A stretch of DNA of 64,000 bases, taken from the NCBI GenBank assembly GCA_028015205.1, contig CM051517.1, forward strand, positions 44,031,135 to 44,095,134, written 5' to 3'. Source of the DNA: Mytilisepta virgata. Its lineage: Eukaryota; Mollusca; Bivalvia; Mytilida; Mytilidae. Shown here one piece after another: positions 24,386-33,845 of this stretch; positions within the stretch are counted from its first letter, which is position 1; every line of letters starts with the position of its first letter. The position numbers were made by a program, and so were the translations under genes. The notes beneath the pieces were generated by a model. The model was not told the origin of the DNA. It did not search any database and saw nothing but the letters and a program-made list of their open reading frames with translations.

Positions 24386-25491
24386 GACACGTGTCTTCCT
24401 TGGAAGACTCACACATTTTATTCAGTGGTATTAGTCTAGAGTAATTGATTTCTTGCATATATCGTAAGGATCTGAGAGACTCTTGCCCAATATTTGGACG
24501 GTTACCACCGGTTCGGTGGTTTTAAATTTACAGTAATTGGTTTTCTTACATATTTCATAAATGTTTTTGAAAAGTGACTTATTACTCGCTAATGAAACCA
24601 ATTCAACCTCCTACATTTTCACTTGCCTATCATGAGTCAGCAGACGTAGTCAGTAGTTACACGATGAACTTTTCTATGCATAGTTTCTACTCAAAAAGCT
24701 TCTGTGATCAGATGAATTTCTTCTGTAATGTTTTCATATATTCCGTATATATATCGGACCATTAAGAGCAGATCTTGTAGCATGGACACACGTCCCGTAT
24801 TGAAGAATACACCACGACCCATTTGTGCACTAATACGCTACATATAAAATGGTACCATCGTTTTACGTAATGGTTTTATAGTAGTTGGTCTTCTGCATAT
24901 GTGATAATTTTTTTAGTACTCGATAAACAAGATTCAAACCTTAGTTCTACATTAGTTCTACATTTCTTATCTTGTTTATGTATATTTTCCAGTATAGTTT
25001 CCATTAAGATATAGTATTATTTTGGTTGAATTTCGTAATAAAATTTTTATATGGGGTCAGTAAAAGCTAGTCTTGAAGTGTTTGTACACATACGCGGTGT
25101 TGTGGAACACACTAAGATCTTTTTGGGATTCCTTCTCTTAACCAATACCTTCTTTCATTTCTAATTAGTATGAATTTTTGTCTGATTGTCTGTTATTTTA
25201 ACCTCATCACATATTGTTGAAGTTTCCCCATATGTATTTCATTCAATTGAAAAGACTTCTTAAGCCATGATAAAGTCGACTCTCTTGAAATTTCGCTTCC
25301 ACTGCTTCGCCGCTCAAATGTGACGGAGGCAGAGTGAATTTAATTTAATGTAATTATTACGTATCTATTTGCATTAATAGTAATGAAAAATGTAGTTTAC
25401 TTTGAAAATGCTGTAGACATACTAAGATCTAAATGTAGTTACCAACGATAAGCAGTCAAAATTTTCATGTCCAACGGCCTATAGTAACACA
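24386..25491. other. Intergenic, no gene seen
   Basis: AT-rich sequence between the tandem repeat and the retrotransposon. A 63-codon ORF (24574-24765) has no supporting context. Confidence 0.45.
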
Positions 25492-25495
25492 CTAC

Positions 25496-26078
25496 TGTTA
25501 TGATATTGTAATTATTATATTTATTTATCTTGGCCTAATTTGTTTTGCGTAGCCTTATAACATGTATACTATGTTTACATACTACTTATAATTGTATACC
25601 AAATAATGTTATAACTGCGCAGTTTAGAAATCACTGGAACAATAATAGATGTTAATGGAATGACTAGAACTTTCTATTTGACTTACGTAATAATTCTGGT
25701 GTAATTCAAACTTCTACCGTATTCCAGAAGTTTCCGTTCTACAGTATATATACGGACAAGAAAGTTAGACTTGCAGAACATCATTTATCGGACCACAGAT
25801 AGACATTCTTGTGTTCTCAGCTGTTGGATTTATTTACGTTTCACACATCATCATTGACATACTTTTATTTGCGTTGCATCATACTAGATTGTGACTGATT
25901 GGATATAATATTCCGTTTGGATTCCGAAAAGACGAAGGATTTTGAACAGTTAAGTTGACATTTAAGTTTTTTTTGTAATATTTTTTTGTAAACTTTGTAT
26001 ATAATAAATCTTGTTAAATTTTATTATTGATTTGTGTCTTTTGTTGGCTACAATTTAAAGGTGATTTCGGCCGTAACA
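25496..26078 (+). repeat. 5' LTR
   Basis: 583 bp, TGTTA...TAACA. It contains a TATATATA box (25745-25752) and an AATAAA (26003-26008). Outside homopolymers it differs from the 3' LTR by about five substitutions and one 28-bp indel. Confidence 0.92.
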
Positions 26079-26083
26079 GAAAT

Positions 26084-26102
26084 TGGGGGCTCGTCTCGGG
26101 AT
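26084..26102 (+). other. Primer binding site, proline-tRNA type
   Basis: Five bases after the LTR comes TGGGGGCTCGTCTCGGGAT. This matches the classical proline-tRNA primer site (TGGGGGCTCGTCCGGGAT) except for one extra T. The tRNA assignment is from memory of that motif. Confidence 0.65.
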
Positions 26103-26163
26103 AACGTTAATATCTTAATTTTTTCAGTATTTTTATTAGAATTAGCCAACAAAATTCTACAAA

Positions 26164-28581
26164 ATGGAATTTGATGCTGGTAAATTTTTGAAAACGCCAG
26201 ACCTGGAAGGGTTTGATAAATTAAAGAAAGAAGAATTAGTGTTGCTTGCTAAACATTTAAAAATAGATTTTAGAGCATCTATGAGAAAACAAATTATAAA
26301 AAATTTGGTAATAGACAATTTAGTCGACTTGGAAATTTTTGGTGAAGAGGCTCTTGACCTCAAGGTCGAAAAAGTTGATGCTTTCAAATTAAAACAGCTT
26401 GAATTAGAACATGAACTTAAATTAAAACAATTGGAAAAACAACTGGAAAACGAAGTTAAATTAAAACAATTAGAAAAAGAAGATGAATTTAAATTACAAC
26501 AATTGGAAAACGAAGTTAAATTAAAACAATTAGAAAAAGAAGAAAAACAATTACAGGCAGAACTTGAAATGAAGGAAAGGTTAGAGATGGAGAAAATAAA
26601 AATAGAAATGGCTAAAGTAGAAAGCAACACTAAGTCAAAATCAGAACATTTTGAGGCAGCAAAAAATATCCGTTTGGTTCCGAAATTTTGTGAAAAAACA
26701 GTTGATAAATTTTTTCCACAATTTGAGAAAATTGCTCAAAATCTGAAATGGCCAAAGCCTTATTGGACTACAATGCTGCAAAGTGTTTTTGTGGGCAAGG
26801 CCGCTGAAATTTACTCAGCACTCTCTTCAGAAAAAAGTTCTGATTATGACACAGTTAAACAGGAAGTTTTGAAAGCTTATGAGCTAGTGCCAGAAGCATA
26901 TAGACAGAAATTTAGGTCTTATAAAAAGTTTGAAACACAAACCTATGTTGAATTTGCTAGGGAAAAAGAAGATTTATTTGATAAATGGCTTACGTCAAAG
27001 AAAATAGATAAAAATTTTGATAAATTAAGACAATTAATGTTATTAGAAGAGTTCAAGCAGTGTGTTAATTTAGACTTAAAAACACATTTAGATGACAAAA
27101 CTGTTGAGACATTGCAAGATGCAGCTGTTGTTTCCGATAATTATACCATTTCACATAAAAGAACTTTCAAAGGTCAAAATTTTAATACTTCTAGCGGAAA
27201 TTACAAAAATCAAAGCACTGAGCGTACTGATTGTAAGCCTGTTGCACAGAATAAGATTCCGTCTAGTTATAATATGTCTGGTCCAAAGTTTGATACTTTT
27301 GAGAAGAAGTCACTAACTTGTGCTTATTGTAAGAAAAATGGTCACCTGATGGCTGATTGTTTTAGACTCCAGAAGAAGAATGAAAGAGATCATAAGCCCA
27401 AGTCCAGTGCATGTACGACACCCGTTGTTACCAATAAGTTGGAATGTCCTGCGAGTCAGGCTTTTAAGTCCAGTTTTTGTGATTACATGGAGGATTATAA
27501 GCCCTTTATGTCTGATGGGTTTGTTTCTATTGTTGATAATACTACTCCTCAGCCTATTAAGATTTTACGGGACACTGGAGCTTCTCAGTCTTTATTGTTA
27601 GAAGGTGTGTTGCCTTTGTCCGAGGAGACGTCCGTTGGTGCCTCCGTTTTGTTACGAGGTGTGGAGTTAGGTTGTATAGATGTTCCCCTCCATCGTATTT
27701 ATTTGAAGTCAGATTTAATTACTGGACCAGTTGTTGCGGGTGTTCGTCCTACTCTCCCCGTTGAGGGTGTTTCATTATTGCTAGGAAATGATCTGGCTAG
27801 GAACAAAGTGGTTGCTGAACCAATTGTCACAAGTGAACCGGTGGTGGATGTTAAATCACCTGAAGATGATGCTGAACTGTATCCAGCTTGTGTTGTTACT
27901 AGGGCGATGGCAAGAAAACAAGATGAGGATTTACAAGAAGGCCAGTATGATTATATGGACCTTTCTGACTCTTTCTTTGCCGACATTGAAGGTCCCGGTA
28001 GCTCAGAAAAGGCCATAATAAGACCACCTGGTACTAACAAACGTGTAATTATGCCATGGCCAGACGTGAACAGCCATTCATTAGACAAAAGAACATTTAG
28101 GGAAGAACAGAATAAAGACCCTGAGGTTCCTCAGCTCTGCAAGAGGGCTCTACCCCAAGAAGAAGCAGACAAAGTGGCCGAATGTTACTACCATCAAGAC
28201 GGCATTTTGATGAGGAAGTGGAGGCCCCCTGATGCTATCCCAGAGGAGGAATGGAGAGTGGTATACCAAGTGGTGGTGCCTAAAGTCTACAGGCAAGAAA
28301 TTATTGGTCTTGCCCATGACACCCCCTTGGCTGGACATTTAGGTATAAGGAAGACTTGTCTTAAGATATTACAACATTTCTACTGGCCCAGACTTAGAAA
28401 TGATGTCACAGAATACTGCAAATCATGCCATATATGCCAGGTTGTTGGCAAGCCTAACCAGAAAATACCACCAGCACCACTTCTGCCAATTCCAGCCTTT
28501 GAAGAACCTTTCAGCCGAGTACTTATTGATTGCGTTGGACCTTTAACTGACGATCATGTGTACATCCACTCGCTTTCCTGA
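26164..28581 (+). CDS. Retrotransposon gag-protease-integrase N-terminal ORF
   Basis: An 805-codon ORF 85 bases after the LTR. Residues about 70-155 form a repetitive coiled coil (LKQLEKE-type units, with visible DNA repetition at 26385-26550). A capsid-like, SCAN-like helical region follows at about 170-330. The CCHC knuckle has Cys386, Cys389, His394 and Cys399. The protease motif DTGAS starts at Asp470. After a spacer comes the integrase zinc finger (about 715-765: His725, then CKSCHIC) and the first integrase catalytic Asp in LIDCVGPL. The frame then leaves integrase and ends about ten residues later, because roughly ten codons usual here are missing and the frame shifts. No RT lies between protease and integrase, which establishes the unusual order. 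Confidence 0.85.
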   Translation: MEFDAGKFLKTPDLEGFDKLKKEELVLLAKHLKIDFRASMRKQIIKNLVIDNLVDLEIFGEEALDLKVEKVDAFKLKQLELEHELKLKQLEKQLENEVKLKQLEKEDEFKLQQLENEVKLKQLEKEEKQLQAELEMKERLEMEKIKIEMAKVESNTKSKSEHFEAAKNIRLVPKFCEKTVDKFFPQFEKIAQNLKWPKPYWTTMLQSVFVGKAAEIYSALSSEKSSDYDTVKQEVLKAYELVPEAYRQKFRSYKKFETQTYVEFAREKEDLFDKWLTSKKIDKNFDKLRQLMLLEEFKQCVNLDLKTHLDDKTVETLQDAAVVSDNYTISHKRTFKGQNFNTSSGNYKNQSTERTDCKPVAQNKIPSSYNMSGPKFDTFEKKSLTCAYCKKNGHLMADCFRLQKKNERDHKPKSSACTTPVVTNKLECPASQAFKSSFCDYMEDYKPFMSDGFVSIVDNTTPQPIKILRDTGASQSLLLEGVLPLSEETSVGASVLLRGVELGCIDVPLHRIYLKSDLITGPVVAGVRPTLPVEGVSLLLGNDLARNKVVAEPIVTSEPVVDVKSPEDDAELYPACVVTRAMARKQDEDLQEGQYDYMDLSDSFFADIEGPGSSEKAIIRPPGTNKRVIMPWPDVNSHSLDKRTFREEQNKDPEVPQLCKRALPQEEADKVAECYYHQDGILMRKWRPPDAIPEEEWRVVYQVVVPKVYRQEIIGLAHDTPLAGHLGIRKTCLKILQHFYWPRLRNDVTEYCKSCHICQVVGKPNQKIPPAPLLPIPAFEEPFSRVLIDCVGPLTDDHVYIHSLS

Positions 28582-29512
28582 GGCTATTCCCTTAAGAAAT
28601 ATTAAGACACCAACTATTGTCAAAGCTCTTATCAAATTTTTCACATTAGTAGGGCTTCCTAAGTCAATACAGTCCGACCAGGGTTCAAATTTTATGTCAG
28701 GTTTATTTCAGCAGGTCGTTTATCAGTTAGGGATTGCTCAGTATAGATCAAGTGCTTATCATCCAGAATCTCAAGGTGCTTTAGAACGTTTTCATCAAAC
28801 ATTGAAGAACATGATTAGGACTTTTTGTCTTCAATTTGATAGGGACTGGGGTGATGGTGTTCACTTTCTACTTTTTGCGGTCAAAGAGGCTGTTCAAGAA
28901 TCCCTTGGTTTTAGCCCCTTTGAGTTAGTGTTTGGTGATACTGTAAGGGGACCTTTGAAATTGGTTAAGGAAAAATGGCTTACTGAACACACTGACTTGA
29001 ATCTTCTAGACTATGTATCTAGATTTAAAGAAAAATTGTATACTGCTTGTCAAATTGCTCAGAAAAACTTAAAAACTGTACAGAATAAGATGAAAATATG
29101 GTATGATAAAGATGCCAGGGACAGAGTTTTTGAGCCTGGTGATAAGGTACTTGTATTTTTGCCTGTCCCTGGGCATCCTTTACAGGCTAAATACTGTGGT
29201 CCTTATACAATCGACAGTAAAATCAATGATTTGAATTATATTGTAAAAACTCCAGGTCGGCGTAAACAAAATAGAGTGTGTCACATTAATATGTTAAAAC
29301 CATATTTTGAGCGTACTAATGAAGGTGAGAGTAAACAAGTTGCCACTTTAGCCATTGTTAAAACAGAGAACGATCATGACAAACCAGACATAATTGAACC
29401 ATCTTTTGATTCCAAGACTATAGAACAAACTGTTAGATTGAAAAATTCTGAAATTTTATCAGATTTAGACTCAAAACTTGCACATCTGACTTCGATCGCA
29501 GAGAAAAATTGA
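28556..29512 (+). CDS. Retrotransposon integrase core and C-terminal domain (frame-shifted continuation)
   Basis: Continues the integrase in the +1 frame relative to the preceding ORF; homology resumes a few codons before the listed start. It contains the second catalytic Asp (QSDQGSNF) and the catalytic Glu (SQGALERFHQ), then a basic C-terminal region with a GPY-type motif (AKYCGPYTI). The first catalytic Asp is in the other frame, so no complete integrase can be made from this copy without a frame change. It ends with TGA at 29510-29512. Confidence 0.8.
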   Translation: MCTSTRFPEAIPLRNIKTPTIVKALIKFFTLVGLPKSIQSDQGSNFMSGLFQQVVYQLGIAQYRSSAYHPESQGALERFHQTLKNMIRTFCLQFDRDWGDGVHFLLFAVKEAVQESLGFSPFELVFGDTVRGPLKLVKEKWLTEHTDLNLLDYVSRFKEKLYTACQIAQKNLKTVQNKMKIWYDKDARDRVFEPGDKVLVFLPVPGHPLQAKYCGPYTIDSKINDLNYIVKTPGRRKQNRVCHINMLKPYFERTNEGESKQVATLAIVKTENDHDKPDIIEPSFDSKTIEQTVRLKNSEILSDLDSKLAHLTSIAEKN

Positions 29513-30357
29513 AAACTTTGGTATTTTCTTTTAAAAATCTTTTTCCAGATGTGCCAAACAAAACCACTGCTGTTTGTCATGATGTTGATGTAGGTGATGC
29601 TTCTCCAATTCAGCAACATCCTTACCGGCTCAATCCACTTAAACTTGATGTTATCAGACAAGAACTTAGATATATGCTTGACAATGATATTATTGAGCCG
29701 AGTAACAGTGAATGGAGCTCTCCTTGTCTTCTTGTACCCAAACCAGATAAAACCTTTCGTTTCGTTACTGACTTCAGAAAAGTAAACTCAGTTTCAAAAT
29801 CTGACTCCTATCCGATTCCAAGGATAGACGATTGCATTGATAACGTTGGACAATCAAAATTCGTAAGCAAATTCGATTTATTAAAAGGTTACTGGCAGGT
29901 CCCCCTGACACCGAGAGCTCGTGAAATATCAGCTTTTGTCACACCAGACGGCTTATTTCAATATACTGTCATGCCGTTTGGTATGAAAAATGCTCCAGCT
30001 ACATTTCAAAGAATGATTAATAATGTTATAAAAGATTTAGACTGTTGTTATGCCTATATTGATGATCTTATTGTATGTAGTGATAGCTGGGAAGAGCATT
30101 TAACACATTTATATGATACTTTTGATAGATTGTCACAATCAAATTTGACTGTTAATCTTGCTAAAAGTGAATTTTGTAAGGCCACTGTTGATTATTTAGG
30201 GCACACAGTTGGCCAAGGTCAAGTGAAACCTATTATGGCTAAAGTGGATGCAATTACCAATTTTCCTCCTCCTACAAATAAAAAACAACTTATGAGATAT
30301 TTAGGCATGATTGGATTTTACAGAAAATTTTGTTCAAATTTTGCTACTGTTGTTTAA
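29509..30357 (+). CDS. Retrotransposon reverse transcriptase
   Basis: The open frame begins in the -1 frame exactly at the integrase stop; the first listed codon is TTG, so independent initiation is doubtful and readthrough or fusion is more likely. RT motifs in order: SEWSSPCLLVPKPD, FRFVTDFRKVN, SKFDLLKGYWQVPL, FGMKNAPATFQ, the catalytic YIDD box, LGHTVGQG and the YLGMIGFYRKF connection region. The reading is stopped by TAA at 30355-30357, just before RNase H. Whether the 29509 shift is mutation or programmed frameshifting cannot be decided here. Confidence 0.85.
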   Translation: MKTLVFSFKNLFPDVPNKTTAVCHDVDVGDASPIQQHPYRLNPLKLDVIRQELRYMLDNDIIEPSNSEWSSPCLLVPKPDKTFRFVTDFRKVNSVSKSDSYPIPRIDDCIDNVGQSKFVSKFDLLKGYWQVPLTPRAREISAFVTPDGLFQYTVMPFGMKNAPATFQRMINNVIKDLDCCYAYIDDLIVCSDSWEEHLTHLYDTFDRLSQSNLTVNLAKSEFCKATVDYLGHTVGQGQVKPIMAKVDAITNFPPPTNKKQLMRYLGMIGFYRKFCSNFATVV

Positions 30358-30861
30358 CCATTGACTCATCTTTTACGGAAAGATTCTAAATTCATCTGGA
30401 GTGATAATTGTCAAAACGCTTTTGAAAAAAGCAAATCACTTTTAATTAACAGTCCCGTTCTTATCACTCCAGACTTTAAAAAGCAATTCAAACTTGCCGT
30501 TGATGCAAGTGATGTAGGAGTTGGAGCCGTTTTATATCAAGAAACAGATGATAATGTTGAGAAACCTATATCATATTTTTCCAAGAAATTAGATAAACAT
30601 CAGAAAAATTATTCCACTATTGAAAAAGAATGTTTTGCACTGTTGTCTGCACTTCAACATTTTGATGTATATTTAAATCCCACTATGCATCCTATTCTGG
30701 TTTATACTGATCATAATCCTCTCACCTTCATACATAAAATGAGAAACAAGAACCAGAGGTTGACTAGGTGGAGTTTATTGTTACAAGAATATGATATTAT
30801 TGTAAAACATATTAAAGGTAAAGATAATGTAATAGCAGATGCTTTATCTAGATCTTATTAA
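30358..30861 (+). CDS. Retrotransposon RNase H (after premature stop)
   Basis: In the same frame as RT, after the TAA. It shows the RNase H acidic residues in LAVDASDVGVGAVLYQ, IEKECFALL and YTDHNPLTF, and ends in the typical NVIADALSRS. Gypsy elements normally fuse it to RT, so the stop is probably a lesion. It is the last pol domain; only about 80 bases separate it from the 3' LTR, confirming that no integrase follows. Confidence 0.85.
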   Translation, partial: PLTHLLRKDSKFIWSDNCQNAFEKSKSLLINSPVLITPDFKKQFKLAVDASDVGVGAVLYQETDDNVEKPISYFSKKLDKHQKNYSTIEKECFALLSALQHFDVYLNPTMHPILVYTDHNPLTFIHKMRNKNQRLTRWSLLLQEYDIIVKHIKGKDNVIADALSRSY

Positions 30862-30927
30862 AACACTGTATACATACTATATATTTTTGTATATATTGTT
30901 CATGAAGTTCTCGTTACACTCAAACTT

Positions 30928-30943
30928 CTTTTAAGGGGGGAGG
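30928..30943 (+). other. Polypurine tract
   Basis: AAGGGGGGAGG directly abuts the 3' LTR and is the expected plus-strand primer. Confidence 0.8.
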
Positions 30944-31552
30944 TGTTATGATATTGTAATTATTATATTTATTTATCTTGGCCTAATTTGTTTTGCGTAG
31001 CCTTATAACATGTATACTATGTTTACATAATACTTATAATTGTTTACCAGATAATGTTATAACTTCGCAGTTTAGAAATCACTGGAACAATAATAGATGT
31101 TAATGGAATGACTAGAACTTTCTATTTGACTTACGTAATAATTCTGGTGTAATTCAAACTTCTACCGTATTCCAGAAGTTTCCGTTCTACAGTATATATA
31201 CGGACAAGAAAGTTAGACTTGCAGAACATCATTTATCGGACCACAGATAGACATTCTTGTGTTCTCAGCTGTTGGATTTATTTACGTTTCACACATCATC
31301 ATTGACATACTTTTATTTGCGTTGCATCATACTAGATTGTGACTGATTGGATATAATATTCCGTTTGGATTCCCACAACAGTGAGAAGAATTCCGGATTA
31401 GGAAAAGACGAAGGATTTTGAACAGTTAAGTTGACATTTAAGTTTTTTTGTAATATTTTTTGTAAACTTTGTATATAATAAATCTTGCTAAATTTTATTA
31501 TTGATTTGTGTCTTTTGTTGGCTACAATTTAAAGGTGATTTCGGCCGTAACA
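30944..31552 (+). repeat. 3' LTR
   Basis: 609 bp, with TATATATA (31193-31200) and AATAAA (31477-31482). It is longer than the 5' LTR by 28 bases near 31370-31400, less two homopolymer bases. Confidence 0.92.
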
Positions 31553-31676
31553 CTACATCTCCATTTGAGACCATTGGGATATACATGTATATAGATGATG
31601 AAAAAGGAGAAAAAACGAAAAAGAAAAAAAGAAAAGAAAACTACTCAGATATTAATTGTGGTTGGTACATTACATA

Positions 31677-31968
31677 CAGGGGCGTTTCCAGGATGTTTGA
31701 AAGGGTGGCGTACAATAAAACTTTGGCCGAGCGGAACGAGGCGAAAAGTTTTTTGGACCTTTTTTTTGCTAAAAAACATAACATAATTGTGAAATGCACT
31801 AATGTAACGGTTCCTGACTTGCTTTAAAAAGAAATCAGAGTATGTGTCTAATTAATAAATATGATAAATTGCCATATTCAATAAAATATAAACAGATTAC
31901 GATAGTTTTTTTAAAGGGGGGGGGGGGGGGGCGTACGCCCATTACGCCCTCACCTGGAACCGCCCCTG
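31677..31968. mobile_element. hAT-like non-autonomous element
   Basis: 292 bp bounded by inverted CAGGGGCG(T/G)TTCCAGG termini. The right half is the inverted counterpart of 20104-20290, including a G-run and GCGTACGCCCATTACGCCC. ACATA occurs on both flanks but no full 8-bp target duplication is seen, so the superfamily is tentative. Confidence 0.6.
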
Positions 31969-33217
31969 ACATATCCCTTGGTTAACCTTTATCGGGGTAC
32001 ACTCGTAACCAAAACTTTGGAAAGTAAAACAAAACATCACTTCTGAAGGTAAAAATGAATGAATGGTTCTTTTATAAGGGAATTTGCTAACGTCATACAA
32101 AAATAGAACAAGAAGAAATACGGTGGTGTTAAAATTTTATGTTGATATAACACAAGGCTTATAGCTTATCATAGTTCCCTTGAAGCCTCGGTTTATTTCT
32201 GAAATATAACTTTACCACGGTGATCGTGCATATTTAATTTTAGAAGTTACGTAAGGAATAACGTTTTGTTATACAAGAAGGTAACGACTTGTTTGGACAA
32301 AAATGACAATGGCAATGAAAAAAATAAAGTAATAATGATAATAATCACATATGTGGGATATTTTGCACACACACAAAATTTTATGCAAAAACTTTTGCAT
32401 TTGTCATAACGCATTGCCTTTGTCTGTTCTGTATTATTTACTTTCAAAATCAGTAGTCTAATGAATACAAAAGTAATGAATTTCAAAAATCTACCCCATT
32501 TACCCTGATGGACCGTTAAGGGAGCAGCCATTTGATTTTTATAGAGGGCTATTGCGGCAGAAATGTTTATTTCCATTTAAAACAAAAAATCCCCTGATCG
32601 AAACAGGTCCTGCATTTTTCTCACTCTTAATGTGATCCTGTCTTTTTATTTTGCCAAAATTCTGGTCCTGCCTTTTAATTTCAAATTTGATGCTAGAGCT
32701 CCCCTCCGCCACCCAATAATAATCAAATGGTTGTTCCCTTAGTCAGAATTAAGCCTGGTACTTTTAATTCATTTCATCTTTATCTACTATATCACAAATG
32801 ATTAAGTTTTTATTGTTAACATTCAAATACATTATGTATTACCATCGTTTACAAAAGATATATTTAAAATTCTAAGTTGACAGTTGAGTGGAAGAAAGGG
32901 GGTAGGTGACCCTACTGCCTTATGCTTTATCCCTCATCTAGTACCACTTTAAATCCCAAACTGACTGCTGAGTACAATTATTTATACAATTACAAAGATT
33001 TTATATATATTAGTGCACAAGTCATATAATTTTTTAGGACGAGTCATATTTATAACTATGATATTTTCGATTCTCTCAAAGATTATCATTTATCAATGTT
33101 AACTACACAGTATATATTTTCTGAAAAATTTGTATTAAACTGTCGTAAAATAATTTGAATTTAACCTGAGTAAATATAATTCGACTACCACAACTTACTT
33201 ATGAGTTTTACACCAGT

Positions 33218-33278
<61 letters not shown>

Positions 33279-33845
33279 TTTTTTTTAAATTTACGTTCTG
33301 GAACAAAATTCCATTCAACAATTGTCCACAATACTAGTATACCAGTACTGCGATCGTAAAATACAGACGATCACCCTCCTTGTCCCCAAAAATTAAATTG
33401 GGTTTCCATAAATAAAACGAATGGGAACTAGAAGCTCCCAGTGGCCTGTACGTACCGCTCACCCGGAAAAAGCTCATTTGTGTTATTTAAGTGGCCATAG
33501 TGGTTCACAATTTAGACACGATTTTGACGAAAGTCCGAATACTTCAACAGAGTTTCAAATTGGTTTTAGATTGGCTCAATAGTTGCAGAAAAGATTTTAA
33601 CTTTTTTTTAGCTATATTTTCTAATCAGTTATATTTTCTAATCAACCTGTTTCTGCATTTTGTCTAGGTGAACTAAAAATAACTTAATATAGTGTACCGT
33701 AAATCAAAAACTGATTCATTTTTTTATTGATCATCAAAAACGAGAAATTAACATAGTCGCCTCCGTAAACGTTCTCGATTTTAACATCTTTTACCTTCGG
33801 AATATGCATGTCCCGAGAAATCCGAGTGACATGTAAACAAATAAC
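31969..33845. other. Intergenic upstream of FKRP; GT microsatellite
   Basis: AT-rich, without a supported exon. A (GT)n tract of about 57 bases spans 33221-33277. The FKRP promoter and any 5' non-coding exon probably lie in the last kilobase. Confidence 0.5.

Larger units (their letters stand above)
25496..31552 (+). mobile_element. LTR retrotransposon, Ty3/gypsy class with Gmr1-like (IN before RT) order
   Basis: A full-length 6,057-bp insertion. LTRs begin TGTTA and end TAACA; the flanking target duplication is CTAC (25492-25495 and 31553-31556). Domain order along the plus strand is gag coiled coil, capsid-like region, CCHC knuckle, protease, integrase zinc finger, integrase core and GPY-type tail, then reverse transcriptase and RNase H. 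Ordinary Ty3/gypsy elements place integrase last; an upstream integrase is known from copia elements and from the Gmr1 group first described in deuterostomes. The RT and RNase H look gypsy-like. The copy is defective: the integrase frame is interrupted near 28545, the frame changes again at 29509, and there is a stop at 30355-30357. Low LTR divergence indicates a recent insertion. Confidence 0.9.

Noticed and set aside
26157..26630. 157-codon minus-strand ORF
   Set aside because: It is the complement of the repetitive gag coiled coil; its Ser/Asn/Phe-rich content only mirrors that repeat.
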